Below, piece after piece: positions 45,869 through 56,321 of a stretch of 64,000 bases of DNA. The stretch comes from Aphis gossypii (lineage: Eukaryota > Arthropoda > Insecta > Hemiptera > Aphididae), in the NCBI RefSeq assembly GCF_020184175.1, contig NW_026083239.1, forward strand, positions 1 to 64,000, written 5' to 3'. The notes beneath the pieces were generated by a model that was not told the origin of the DNA, did no database searches, and was given only the letters and a program-made list of their open reading frames with translations. Each line of letters begins with the position of its first letter. Position 1 is the stretch's first letter. Made by a program: the position numbers and the translations under genes.

Positions 45869-46292
45869 TATCTAAAGTCAATAGATAATAATAAACTAAA
45901 ATGTGTTATTTTTATGAATAAAATATAATACTTACTTTAATAAATTCATTTAAAACATCGTAAATTGCTGTACAAACTTCCAACAAAAAATTTGAAATTG
46001 TGTTTTTAGGTACTCGGTATATGGAAGCGAGCGTTGAAAACGAATCACCTGTAGATAAGTACCTTAAAGTTACTTGTAGTTTTAATTTTGGTGATAATGC
46101 TTGTCGCATCACTGTATCTGTTTTTTTTATTCGATCCTGAACTCTGAACAACAGTTCGTTAAATTTTTCTTCAGACATTCTCAAATGATTTCTATACCCT
46201 TCTTTATCCTCTAATGCTAGTTCATTAAGTAAAGTGTTTGATGCTCCCAATTGATTTCTTCTTAATATCCATTGTCTCACCCAAAAACTCAT
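44345..46292 (-). pseudogene. PIF/Harbinger DDE transposase, two exons, one late frameshift
   Basis: Cut-and-paste transposase. Exon 1 46292-45936 (MSFWVRQWILRRNQLGASNT) with the helix-turn-helix region (LQVTLRYLSTGDSFSTLASI, YRVPKNTISNFLLEV) ends at donor AAA|GTAAG. Exon 2 starts at 45101 after TTACAG and carries the DDE_4-type core: D in NCCGAMDGKHIVI, D in GVLVADDAFPLKNY and E in RARRVVENAFGILVSRF. After residue ~195 of that exon (near 44490) a frameshift separates the tail, which continues to 44345 with RDEYADYFSGEGAVPWQL. Apart from that lesion it looks complete. Confidence 0.85.
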
Positions 46293-46661
46293 CCAAAAAA
46301 AGATTTTTGCACATATTAATTAAAATCGTTTTTAATTCTTCTTTTACTAAAATACTTATTGAATTTACAATTTCACATACAACTGCTTTCGACGCCATTT
46401 TCAACTGTATCGAGATTGACAGTGATATCTTGTCGACCGCGGCTTTTCAACTGAGTTGAAAATAAAATTGAAACATGTTCTGTTGAAATGTGTGAACAAA
46501 AACTATATTCAATTTTTGTTGATCAACTATAATCGGTCAACTAAACTTGACTCATGAGAACGCGCCTTTCAGTTAATATTCAACCATCGTTCAATCAGGT
46601 TCTGTTAGTTTTAATCAAGTTTAATTCATTTAAGTTTTTTTTTATTTTTTTTTTATAAAAA

Positions 46662-47066
46662 ATGAATTTTCAACAAATTAACAACAGTTTTTGTTCACTT
46701 GTTTCGTTAGTACGAAACAATGCATATCCTACATATCCAGAATTCACTACATTTATATCAAGATTGAAAACATTCAATTTATTTCCGTTGACTTCATCTC
46801 AAGATAAATACTCATTAGCTGAAAGCGGTTTTATATATTCAGAAAAAAAAAATATTGTTGAATGTTTTTGCTGCGGTATTATATTGCATCGTTGGGAAAA
46901 AGAAGATAATCCATGGATTGAACATTCAAGATGGAATCCGAAATGTGTTTTTGTATTATTATCAAAAGGAAATCAGTTTGTTGAAAATGTAGTAAAAAAA
47001 TATGGTAAGATTATCGATATTTGTGATTGTGATTGTGGATCAAGGTCATATGATACTGTTGTTTAG
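46662..47066 (+). CDS. Polinton-2 BIR-domain (inhibitor of apoptosis) protein
   Basis: 134 codons from ATG 46662 (MNFQQINNSFCSL), uninterrupted. One baculoviral-IAP-repeat domain spans residues ~45-112: RLKTFNLFPL, YSLAESGFIYSE, VECFCCGIILHRWEKEDNPW, IEHSRWNPKCVFVL. Zinc ligands have the exact C-x2-C-x16-H-x6-C spacing. No RING or second BIR follows; the end is Cys/Asp-rich (IDICDCDCGSRS). BIR proteins bind caspases or act in chromosome segregation; in a virus-like element, blocking host-cell death is the natural guess. It lies just inside the left repeat, next to the Harbinger insertion, with a T-rich leader before the ATG. Confidence 0.85.
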   Translation: MNFQQINNSFCSLVSLVRNNAYPTYPEFTTFISRLKTFNLFPLTSSQDKYSLAESGFIYSEKKNIVECFCCGIILHRWEKEDNPWIEHSRWNPKCVFVLLSKGNQFVENVVKKYGKIIDICDCDCGSRSYDTVV

Positions 47067-47149
47067 TTCATTTAACTTTCTATATTTCAACCAAAAAAAT
47101 CTGAATTTAATAAACTTAAATGTGTTAATAACTTATTTAATACCTCGTG

Positions 47150-47245
47150 AACGTATAGCCTAGTGGGATAACGCGTCTAATTTAAATTTAATATGTTAAT
47201 GATTTTTAAAAAATGTTTCAGGTTCTATCGAATTAGGTAGGTGAG
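47150..47245 (+). other. tRNA-like fragment (A-box and B-box resemblance)
   Basis: tatagcctagtgggataacgc resembles a tRNA D-arm/A-box, and ggttctatcgaattagg about 60 bp later resembles a T-arm/B-box. The acceptor stem does not pair, so it is at best a decayed tRNA or SINE head; chance is possible. Confidence 0.2.
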
Positions 47246-47446
47246 TATAATAACTCTTTACTGTTTATCCAACTAGACACTATACGTTCACATTTTTTTT
47301 CTTTTTTTTCTTTTTTAACCTTACATTTGTAGTATATAACATGTATGGATAAACAAAACTTGTTAGTTTGAGCTAAGCTGTCTAGTGATCATATTCATAT
47401 TTCTAGAAAAAAAATACTGTTTACTGTTTTTTTTTATTTTATCAAT

Positions 47447-48060
47447 ATGAATCCATCAATCGTTGTATCAAAATCTGTGTTCGATATTCGTCCTTTTAGT
47501 AAGAAAAGTGTAACCGTTGGACTTCTAGTTAATAAGCAAATTTCAATTATTATATTATTAGAATGTAAATTAACTAAAAAAGTTGTAACGTTAGATCTTG
47601 ATCAGTGGTGTAAGTTAATGTGCGAAAACAATTTTAATACAATTATCGAAAATTTGCATACTCGTTGTAAACGTGTTAAGATAGCTGATAATTTTTTCTA
47701 CTCTGTTAATGTAAACCAATCAACTATTTTTATTCTAATGATAATTATATAACATTATCTCATATTGATCTTCATCGTTTGAAACAATTACAACATTGTA
47801 TTGACTTGTATATTGTTGAAAAACAGAAAAAATTGGAATCATACCAAAAAACGTTTGATACAGCTTATACGTTAATTAAGTCTGACGTAAATGGGTTACC
47901 ATCATCTTGTAAACGAAACGAATTTACAAATCAATATATTCAAAATTATGATTTCAGCTACAGCAATATACAAAGTGAAGATTGTTCATTTATGTACGAG
48001 TTATTACAATTTCATTTTAATTCATTGTCGAACATGATATTACAAGATTTAGTGATGTAA
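47447..48060 (+). pseudogene. Polinton-2 unknown protein, about 200 aa, one frameshift
   Basis: ATG 47447 (MNPSIVVSKSVFDIRPFSKK) opens 101 codons to a stop at 47752. A one-base deletion near 47735 explains it, since the neighbouring frame continues in register (ITLSHIDLHRLKQLQHCIDL) to TAA 48058-48060. Visible: VTVGLLVNKQISIIILLECK, LDQWCKLMCENNF, then a helical C-terminal half. I recognise no domain. The position behind the BIR gene and ahead of a converging minus-strand gene suggests an accessory rather than a core function. Confidence 0.5.
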
Positions 48061-48299
48061 TATAAAAAAAGTTTCTTAATTTATTTTAATTTATCGTTCT
48101 TGTAAAAAAAAAAAAAAAAATGTGAAATTAATAACACTTGTATACTAACTTTCAATATTTTTATTTTATTTTTATTTTAACCTATAAATGAATTATTATT
48201 ATTTTTTTTTTTATCTAAATAATAAAAAATAAATATAAATATAAAAAATTTTTTTTATTAAATAAAATTAATCCAACACCATATCCTATTACATACATT

Positions 48300-49114
48300 T
48301 TATAAGTTTATTTTTTTTGGTTTGTGTCTGATTAGCTTCTTGGCGGGATGTCGCATCATTTTGTCGAAAACAGATTGAATGAGCGTCACCATTTTTTTGG
48401 CTGTAGTTAAATCATCCGGATGCTGTCCTGTTAAAGATATTTTGAGTGAGCATTCAGCATGCTTCCATCTAAAAAAGTTAGGTTAGGTTAAATTAAATTT
48501 TATTATAAATATTTCACTTTAGTTAATATATATATATTATATTATTATTATTATTATTACCTATCTTGCAGAGCAACTTTATCAATTTTAGCACATTTAT
48601 AATGTGCTATAGTCCAGTAATCTACAGCCGTATTGTCTACAGGTGTCTTAACCGTTAATGAACAATCATCCTTTTTATATTCAAGGTGTTCTCTGCATCG
48701 GTTGGTATAGTTGGATCTGTTATTAAATCTAATATTTTGTCTGTATAACAAATAGCAGTGCTCTATAAAATAATAATTAAATTATATTTTTTTACTTTTT
48801 CGTAATATGTCATAAATTTATATAACTCACCTTTTTCGTCTTTTTCGATACTGGTTTCTTCTCCGGTTTTACAGCTAACCTTTTCGATGTACCTTTTTTT
48901 GAGATGTTGTTGCAATATTATCCTATAATTAAAATAGACGATAAGCTGATGACGGTTTACAAAATAAATTTTTCATAAAATATTAATGTCTTTAATTAAA
49001 ATAATTATATATATATTATAATAAAAAAAAAATAAAAAATAAATGTTTTTTTTTTACTTACTTCGGAAAATACAACCGACTCCTCGTCATCGCTTTTAAT
49101 GAGTAGCAGGACAT
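48300..49114 (-). CDS. Polinton-2 cryptic four-exon gene, 171 aa, function unknown
   Basis: No single frame reveals it, but four exons with canonical GT...AG borders join in perfect phase: 49114-49062 (MSCYSLKAM, donor CCGAA|GTAAGT), 48922-48831 (acceptor TATAG), 48762-48561 (acceptor TATAG, donor GATAG|GTAATA) and 48468-48300 (acceptor TTTAG, stop TAA). Lengths 53, 92, 202 and 169 sum to 516, exactly 172 codons. The product is basic and Cys-containing: LQQHLKKRYIEKVSCKTGEE, NYTNRCREHLEYKKDDCSL, DYWTIAHYKCAKID and WKHAECSLKISL, ending Lys-rich. I recognise no family. It converges with the 47447-48060 gene. The lack of any lesion contrasts with the core genes of this element. Confidence 0.6.
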
Positions 49115-49435
49115 TTTTTCAAAATTAAATTAATTTTATTAAAAAAAAGTCTAGATTGTAAATCTGTTGAAGTAAACTGAATATACTGTATCGATGAGTC
49201 TTTATATATGTAACCACTTCTACTCCTCCTCTTAAGTCTAAAAAATCAGTTCAGCTAAAACACTAACTAGAATAAAATTTGAAAGGTACGTCTTTTCAAT
49301 TCGAAAAAATAGAATGTAATAACAAGTGCGATTTGTATCTAAAAGAATGTAATTGACTTCTACATTTCAATGTCAGATTGAAAGGTTATATACAATTTAG
49401 CAAGGTACGTAAATTTAGCAAGGTAAGATTAAAAT
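49115..49435. other. Upstream region of the minus-strand spliced gene
   Basis: AT-rich, no coding frame; presumably holds the promoter of the 171-residue gene. Confidence 0.4.
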
Positions 49436-50200
49436 AAATAATGGTTATAGTAAACATGAAATAGAAACGTACGTATATTTTGGAGACTACGCCGCCCAAA
49501 TAGTTTAATATAAAACGGTTGTGGTAGTATTAAGAATTAGACATACAGCTAGTTCGTATGTAGAAATCCTGCATATTACATACTTCATTCCTGTTGCCCT
49601 AAGCTGATATAGTTGGTTAGATTTAGAATAATGAATATTAATATATTAAATAATTGGATACGAACATAGTTTAAATAATCGTTATATATATTTAAAGATT
49701 AAAAAATATGTATTAAATAATTGGTTATAGTAAAATATGAAATAGAAACGTATAGTCGAATTTCCTGTTTATCATGACACGTACGTATATTTTGGGGGCT
49801 ACACCAAATAGTTTAATATAAAATGGGGTGTGTAGGTAGTATTAAGAATTAGACATACAGCTAGTTCAGTAAAAACACTATGTAGAAATCCGACATATTA
49901 CATTACTTCATTCTGTTGCCCTGAGCTGATATTAGTTGGTTAGATTTAGAATAATGAATATTAATATATTAAATAATTGGATTACGAACATAGTTTTAAT
50001 AATCGTTTATATATATATATATATATATAAGATTAAAAAAATATGTATTTAAATAATTGGTTATAGTAAAATATGAAATAGAAACGTATAGTCGAATTTC
50101 CTGTTTACCATGACACGTACGTATATTTTTGGGGACTACTCCCAAATAGTTTAATATAAAATGGGTTGTGGTAGTATTAAGAATTAGACAAAGTTAAGCT
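49436..50200. repeat. Three tandem copies of a 280-340 bp unit
   Basis: The landmark ggttatagtaaaatatgaaa begins units at about 49443, 49723 and 50059. They share gaaacgta, acgtacgtatatttt, agtttaatataaaa, gtattaagaattagacata and ttctgttgccct segments. The third unit is cut at about 50190. Non-coding. Confidence 0.88.
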
Positions 50201-50950
50201 TCACTCACGCATAGACCGATGACATTGTTCTATACTTAACAATACATCGAGCTTGCTTTTATTATATTCAGTGAATAAATAACTTTAAATTCAAACTTCT
50301 TACACATACGACAAAGTGGACTTCGTCGTTAATCGTGCTGAACCATCTTCACCAAGACCGGTTCACTACAACTAGAAGCCAGTATATTTTTTTTTCAAGC
50401 ATCTCCACGCTAACAGAAATGTAAGTACTATTACTTTACTACTATTAACTAGCTTTAAATTAAATATTTACTATTATAATTTTCCACTATAAAAAATGAT
50501 TCCATTTAATAATGGTATTTTACATAATTTACAACACAAAAGGTTCATTTAAATATATGTAATTTGTATCAAAAATATAACATGTATTTGCGTTACATAA
50601 ATAAATTAATTTTAGTTTTTTTTTTTTTTTTACACCACGTTAAAAAAAACGAAATGAAATATGTAATTTGTACCAGCCCTAAAATGAGTATAGTACGAAA
50701 CATTTTGAATAGTTCAAAAAGATTAGTGTGTAGTACAACATTTAAAGTATTTCATTTATTTTATAATAATAATATGTTTAATTTTATATCTTCACATTTT
50801 TTTTTTTCCAAACCACATATACACAGATACATCGTAAACAATATATTGTGTTGTTACGTCTTATACACTTAATTTTAGTTATTATTATTTTTGTTATAAT
50901 TAGCTTAGTTATAGTAAATGTACGGTATGTACACGGAATATATTCTGTGG

Positions 50951-50981
<31 letters not shown>

Positions 50982-51525
50982 AAAAAATAGTTACTAGCTT
51001 TTTCTTACAGAGTTTAGTTGATATAAATAGTTATAAATTATGTTTTATTTTTTTTTAAAAAAAATAGTATATATACTTAACAAGAATTTACTTATTTAAT
51101 ATATATATAGAGTTTGTTTTACTTATTTATAATTAAAGTATGATTGATTTATATATTTTATGAATTATTGCTAAACAAAATTTACTTATTTAATATATAT
51201 AGAGTTTGTTTTACATTTATTTATAATTAAGTATGATTGATTTTATATATTTATGAATTATTGCTAAACAAAAATTTACTTTATTATATATATATACATT
51301 TTATTATAATTATAATTTTAATAATGTGAACAATGTTACAAATTATAATTTTAGTAAGTACAGATTAGATAATGCCCCCTTTTTGAAATTATAAACTTGA
51401 AAAGTGGTACAAATTATTTTTTTTAGATGTGGTGTAAATGAGATATAGTTTTTACATTACCTTTTTTATATTTAAAATAAAAAAATAAACGAATAAATAT
51501 TTACCTATAATTTCAGAATTATAAA
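50201..51525. other. Non-coding centre of Polinton-2 with short repeats
   Basis: Includes a GC-richer block at 50190-50400 that could be a promoter/leader, a (TA)n run at 50951-50978 and a 92-bp tandem repeat at 51086-51290 (landmark tttatttataattaa). A 102-codon frame at 50564 is poly-Phe low complexity and I do not accept it. Confidence 0.5.
51086..51290. repeat. Two-and-a-half-copy tandem repeat, about 92-bp period
   Basis: aatttacttatttaatatatat...gagtttgttttac...gtatgattgatttatatatt...gaattattgctaaacaaa is repeated at 51086 and 51178, with a third partial start at about 51268. Confidence 0.85.
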
Positions 51526-51830
51526 ATGGAATCTCCTCAAATCGTTTACCTCCGATCTTTGATTGAAGATTACATTTGAAATTTAGAAAACCAAAAAAGT
51601 GTTGATCAAGATGAAGAAAGAAAAAAATGATATAAGAGCTTTAAATAAAAAAATTAATAATTATATAAAAAAAAAATAATAGATCTAGTTGAAATAGATA
51701 GGTTAAGAAATGAAAAAAGAAACGTTTTAGATGAGTTTAATTTTCTTATTATATTGGTGAAAAATGTAATAGACGTATACGTTATCGTTCCACAATTTTA
51801 AATAATCAACTAGAAGATTTAATAAATAAA
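51526..51830 (+). pseudogene. Degenerate copy of the coiled-coil ORF
   Basis: ATG 51526 (MESPQIVYLRSLIEDYI) meets TGA 51577 after 17 codons; further Lys/Glu-rich coding-like text with several frame changes runs to about 51830. It resembles the following ORF in composition and in an Ile-Leu-Asp/Glu pattern, suggesting an old tandem duplicate. A ttcag acceptor-like string lies 11 bp before the ATG. Confidence 0.35.
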
Positions 51831-51994
51831 TAAATTTGTTTAAATAAATCTATTTTTTTTTAACCTGATTTATATTATTTCTTAATCTATTTTCCATTTT
51901 TTCTTTTTTTATACACCTACTTATATAGAAGTATTACTTTGTTCATAATAGCTTTTCCAAAACATAAAAAAAAAAAAATGTTTTTTTTTAGAAA

Positions 51995-52369
51995 ATGGAT
52001 TTACTTAACCATATCTTAATTGAAATTCATCGATTGGATGAAGAAATCGATGATAATGATGAGAAGGAAGTACAAAGTAAACATGAACAAAGAAAAACTA
52101 TAATTTTAATCAAAAGAAAAATTAAAATATTAAGATATGAAAAATACTTAGCTAAAACACTTTTACAAGATATAAAAAAAATAAAAATCTTAAAAGAGAA
52201 TATAATAAATTTGAGAAATGAAATATTACTTGTTAATAAATATTATGATTTGTATGGTTATGTTAGATTTCGAAAACAGACGTTAGCTTATCATCTGCAT
52301 AGCGATTATTGTACATTATTGGATGATCTAAATTTATTAACAGAATCTTTTTGTTTGAATCTAAAATGA
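51995..52369 (+). CDS. Polinton-2 coiled-coil protein, 124 aa
   Basis: ATG 51995 (MDLLNHILIEIHRLDEEIDD), intact. Strong heptad pattern and Lys/Glu/Ile richness (LIKRKIKILRYEKYLAKTLL, IKKIKILKENIINLRNEILL), then a less charged tail (YVRFRKQTLAYHLHSDYC). No domain recognised. It stands directly upstream of PolB on the same strand, after a poly(T) leader. It could be an accessory structural protein or the terminal/priming partner of PolB; both are guesses. Confidence 0.5.
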   Translation: MDLLNHILIEIHRLDEEIDDNDEKEVQSKHEQRKTIILIKRKIKILRYEKYLAKTLLQDIKKIKILKENIINLRNEILLVNKYYDLYGYVRFRKQTLAYHLHSDYCTLLDDLNLLTESFCLNLK

Positions 52370-52523
52370 TTTTTTTTTTTTTAAAAAAAAACTAAGTACT
52401 CATTGTTTATTTAAGAATTTTATTATTATTATTTTTTTTAAAAAATGTAAAACAAAAAAAAACATACATTTATATATATATATATATAAATTTAATGTGT
52501 TTTTTTATTATTTCAATCTCATT

Positions 52524-55500
52524 ATGAACAGAAATATAATAACAAAAAAACAGCGTATGAATACGATTGGAAGTGGACTTATTGAAATAGAAAGATTTAG
52601 AAAAAGTTCAAAAACTTTCATAATTAAGAACTGTGAAAATTATATAGATTACAAATTATTTTTTAACTATATTTTACATGAGTTAATTTTAAAGTTAAGA
52701 CAATCGTGTATTAAAACGTCGATCAAATTTAATTTACACGTTGACGCTACTTACACACGTCCTATAACACATGATAAACAAGATGTGGCTTTTAAAACTT
52801 CGAATGTTTTAGCATGTAATTCATCCGATTTCGCTAGTTTGTTAAACATAAAGTTTGATAAAATATTAGCTGAAGAATCTGAATTTATTGCTAAAGGTTC
52901 AGGATGGACACTTGTTTCAATAGATGGGTTACAGTTGAGAATCAATTTAGTAAATCCATTAAAAGGAGGTGCATATTTAGATTTACCTAAATTTATACGA
53001 GAAAAAAAGGCTATTATAAACGTTAAAAATAAAGATAAATACTGTTTTAAATATTCTATACTAACCAAATATGATAAGCGTTCTAATAAATCACGATTTA
53101 ACCAAAAATATTTTGATTTTCTTGAAAAAAAGAGTGGGTTAGATTTTAAATGTATTGATTTCCCAACACCAATAAATCAAATTAAAAAATTTGAACGTTT
53201 AAATAATGTTTCAGTTAATGTTTATAGTTTAAATAATAAAGGTACTATTTTCCCTCTATTTATAATAATAAAGAAGAAAAAAATCATTTTGATTTATTTT
53301 TTGTCAATAATCATAAAACATCACATTATTGTTATATTAAAGATTTTTCAAGATTTATTAGAAGTCAGAAAACTAAAATTGTTCTAAATTAATTATTTGT
53401 AAGAGGTGTTTTACAACTTTTGGAAATAAACCATGTAAAAGTAAACTTTGGGGTGAAACAGGATTAACTGAACATAAAAAAATGTGTAGTAAGAATAAAT
53501 TAGGAAGACCGATAATGTTTGAAGAAGGAAAAGAAAATAAATTCATATTTTTTAAAAGTTATAAAAAACTTCTAGAATACCATTTGTTATTTATGCTGAC
53601 TTTGAATGTATTTTAAAACCTAAACAGACAAATGAATTCACTAAAACTAGTAAAACTTATATCACACATTTACATGAAATTATGAGTTATGCATTTTATG
53701 TAAAAGTTGACTATAATATTATCACAGAAAAGTTAATGCAACAGTTTAAAATTCCAACAAACATAATAATTTATAGAGGTGTTGATGCGGCAAAAAAGTT
53801 TATGGAAAATATGATTGATATTTCAAAAAAAATAAATGATATTTATCAAATTAATGTACCAATGATTACGTTGACTGAAAAGGAGGAAAAAGAATTTCAA
53901 ATAGCAAAGGTTTGTAAAATATGTTTATCTTTTGAAGAAAATGAATTATATAAAGTTAGAGATCACTGTCATATTACTGGTAAATATAGACAATGTATTT
54001 GTTTTAAATGTAATTTTGAAATAACCAACCCATCATTTGTTCCAATTTTTTTTCATAACTTATCTTACGATAGTCACTTTATAATTCGAGAACTTGGTTT
54101 TGATGATAAGAACATACATGTTATTCCAAATTCTGTAGAAAAATATATATCTTTTAGTAAAGAGGTTGCTCCGAGATTTAGTATAAAATTCGTTGATACA
54201 TTCCGTTTTATGGCCTCCTCATTAAGCGAGCTTGCAAACAATTTACTTGAAGATAAATAAAGGTTTAAAGAAACTTTAAAATTATTTTCTAATAAAACAT
54301 TTGATTTAGTCACACGAAAAGGGGTTTTCCCTTATGAGTATATTGATAGTTGGAGTAAATTAAACGAAACTCGATTACCTTCAAAATCTGCATTTTATAA
54401 CTCTTTAAAAAATGAAGAAATTAATAATAATGATTATTCTCATGCTAAAAAAATTTGGAAAGTATTTAATATTAAAACTTTGGGTGAGTATAGTGATCTT
54501 TATTTGAAAACTGATGTCACCATACTAACGGATGTGTTCGAAAATTTTAGAGATTTATGTTTATCTACTCTTAGTCTAGATCCTGCTCATTATATGACTG
54601 CTCCAGGATTTGCTTTCGATTGTATGCTTAAATATACTAAGGTTAAATTAGAAAAATTGACTGATTATAACATGCTTTTATATTTTGAATCCTCAATCAG
54701 AGGGGGTATCTGTCAATCAGTTAAAAGATATGCTAAAGCAAACATACCAAACATTAAAGGTTTGAACTATAATCCTAATAAATCAATTTCATGGATTACA
54801 TATCTTGATTGTGTAAATTTATATGGAAAATCGATGTTAACTGAGCTACCTTTCAAAGATTTCGAATGGGTTGATGACTTGAACATAGATGTTACTAAAA
54901 TTCCTGATGATTCAAAAGTCGGATATATATTAGAAGTTGATATTGATTATCCTGAATATTTACATGAAAAACATAATGATTTCCCGTTTTTACCTTTAAA
55001 CGAATGTCCTCCAAATTCAAAAGTTAAAAAATTATTAACTACTTTATCATCAAAAAAAAAATATATATTACACTATAAAAATTTAAAACAAGCAATTGCT
55101 AATGGTCTTAAATTAGTAAAAATTCATCGAGCAATCAAATTTTCACAGAGTAAATGGATGGCCTCATATATCGAACTATGTACGAGAATGAGGAGAGAAG
55201 CTAAAAATAGATTTGAAAAAGATTTTTGGAAATTATTAATTAATAGCGTTTTTGGTAAATGTATGGAGAATGTTCGAACTAGAGTTTCTTTAAAACTGGT
55301 TACATCAGATAAACAAGCAATAAATTGATGATGAAAAATACTTTTAAAGATAGAACTATATACTCTGAAAATCTTATGGCTATTCACCAACATAAGGAAA
55401 CTATCAAATTCGATAAAGCAATTTATGTAGGGTCTGCAATTTTAGATGTCTCGAAAACATTTATGTATGATTTTCATTATAATGTAATGAAAAATAAATA

Positions 55501-56053
55501 TAATAATAAAATACGATTATTGTACTCGGATACAGATTCTTTGGTATATAATATTCGAACATTTAATTTTTTTGATGATATTAGATATGATTTATTTCCG
55601 TATTTTGATACATCAAACTATCCAAAAGATCATTATTGTTTTAGCGAAAATCATAAAAATCAACCTGGTTATTTTAAAGATGAAATGGGAGGAAAAATTT
55701 TAAAAGAATTTGTTCATTAAGACCGAAATTATATGCTTACAAGACTGAAAACAACGATGAGGTTAAAAAAGCTAAAGGTGTAAAAAATATGTAATTAATC
55801 AACATATGTATTTAAAAATTATATAGAAGTATTAAATGCGTACATAAACCATATCTCTCTTGATAATAAACAAACTTGTAGAAACATGAATTTTATTCAA
55901 TCGAATAAACATGTTGTTCATTCTAAAACAATGAATAAGCTTGTACTAAGTGGTAACGATGATAAACGTTTTATAACAAACGATGGGATTAATTCACTAG
56001 CATACGAACATTATAAATTAAAAAATAATTATTCTAATATTCACTATGTTTAA
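52524..56053 (+). pseudogene. polB: Polinton-2 protein-primed DNA polymerase B, intronless, frameshifted
   Basis: ATG 52524 (MNRNIITKKQRMNTIGSG). No introns and no zinc fingers, unlike Polinton-1. Segments: N-terminal IKFNLHVDATYTRP, IREKKAIINVKNKDKYCFKY; exonuclease-like LLFMLTLNVF (frame-damaged), YRQCICFKCNFEITNP, IKFVDTFRFMASSLSEL; LGEYSDLYLKTDVTILTDVF, MTAPGFAFDCMLKYTK; motif A WITYLDCVNLYG; motif B KDFWKLLINSVFGKCMENV; motif C LLYSDTDSLVYN. Lesions: around 53250, 53390 and 53600, TAA 54258, TGA about 55327, stop 55718 and frame changes after it. The last part ends at TAA 56051-56053. Inactive but highly recognisable. Confidence 0.88.
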
Positions 56054-56080
56054 GAAAATCGATATAAGTATTTCTAAAAA

Positions 56081-56236
56081 TTTAAATTATTATCATCAGT
56101 AGGTGTTTTTTCCACGCTATCTAGTGATAATAATTATTTCTAAATTAAATTATTATCATCAGTAGGTGTTTTTTCCACGCTATCTAGTGATAATAATTAT
56201 TTCTAAAATTTAAATTATTATCATCAGTAGGTGTCG
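56081..56236. repeat. 62-65 bp tandem repeat forming hairpins between convergent genes
   Basis: attattatca begins units at 56087, 56149 and 56214; in the first two units it pairs with tgataataat at 56125-56134 and 56188-56197, giving 10-bp stems around ggtgttttttccacgc. It lies between the PolB stop and the integrase 3' end. Confidence 0.85.
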
Positions 56237-56321
56237 TTCAAAGTGAAAGGAAAACATTATATGAATAACTAAAATAATTTAATTTAATACTGTTTTTTTT
56301 TTATTTTTATTAAAAAAAAAA

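Larger units (their letters stand above)
43289..46567. mobile_element. PIF/Harbinger transposon nested in Polinton-2
   Basis: Inverted repeats beginning aggcgcgttctcatgagtca are matched over about 60 bp at both ends (43289 and ending 46567), flanked by ttc at 43286-43288 and 46568-46570, the 3-bp duplication usual for this superfamily. It carries the two expected genes, an MADF-type DNA-binding protein (+) and a DDE transposase (-), interleaved. The TIRs are almost identical, so the insertion is young relative to Polinton-2. Confidence 0.9.

Noticed and set aside
47150..47245. Functional tRNA gene
   Set aside because: A-box and B-box resemblance only; no acceptor stem or anticodon stem could be paired.
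50564..50872. 102-codon ORF in Polinton-2
   Set aside because: Uses T-rich tracts (poly-Phe) and lacks any conserved-looking segment; likely chance.
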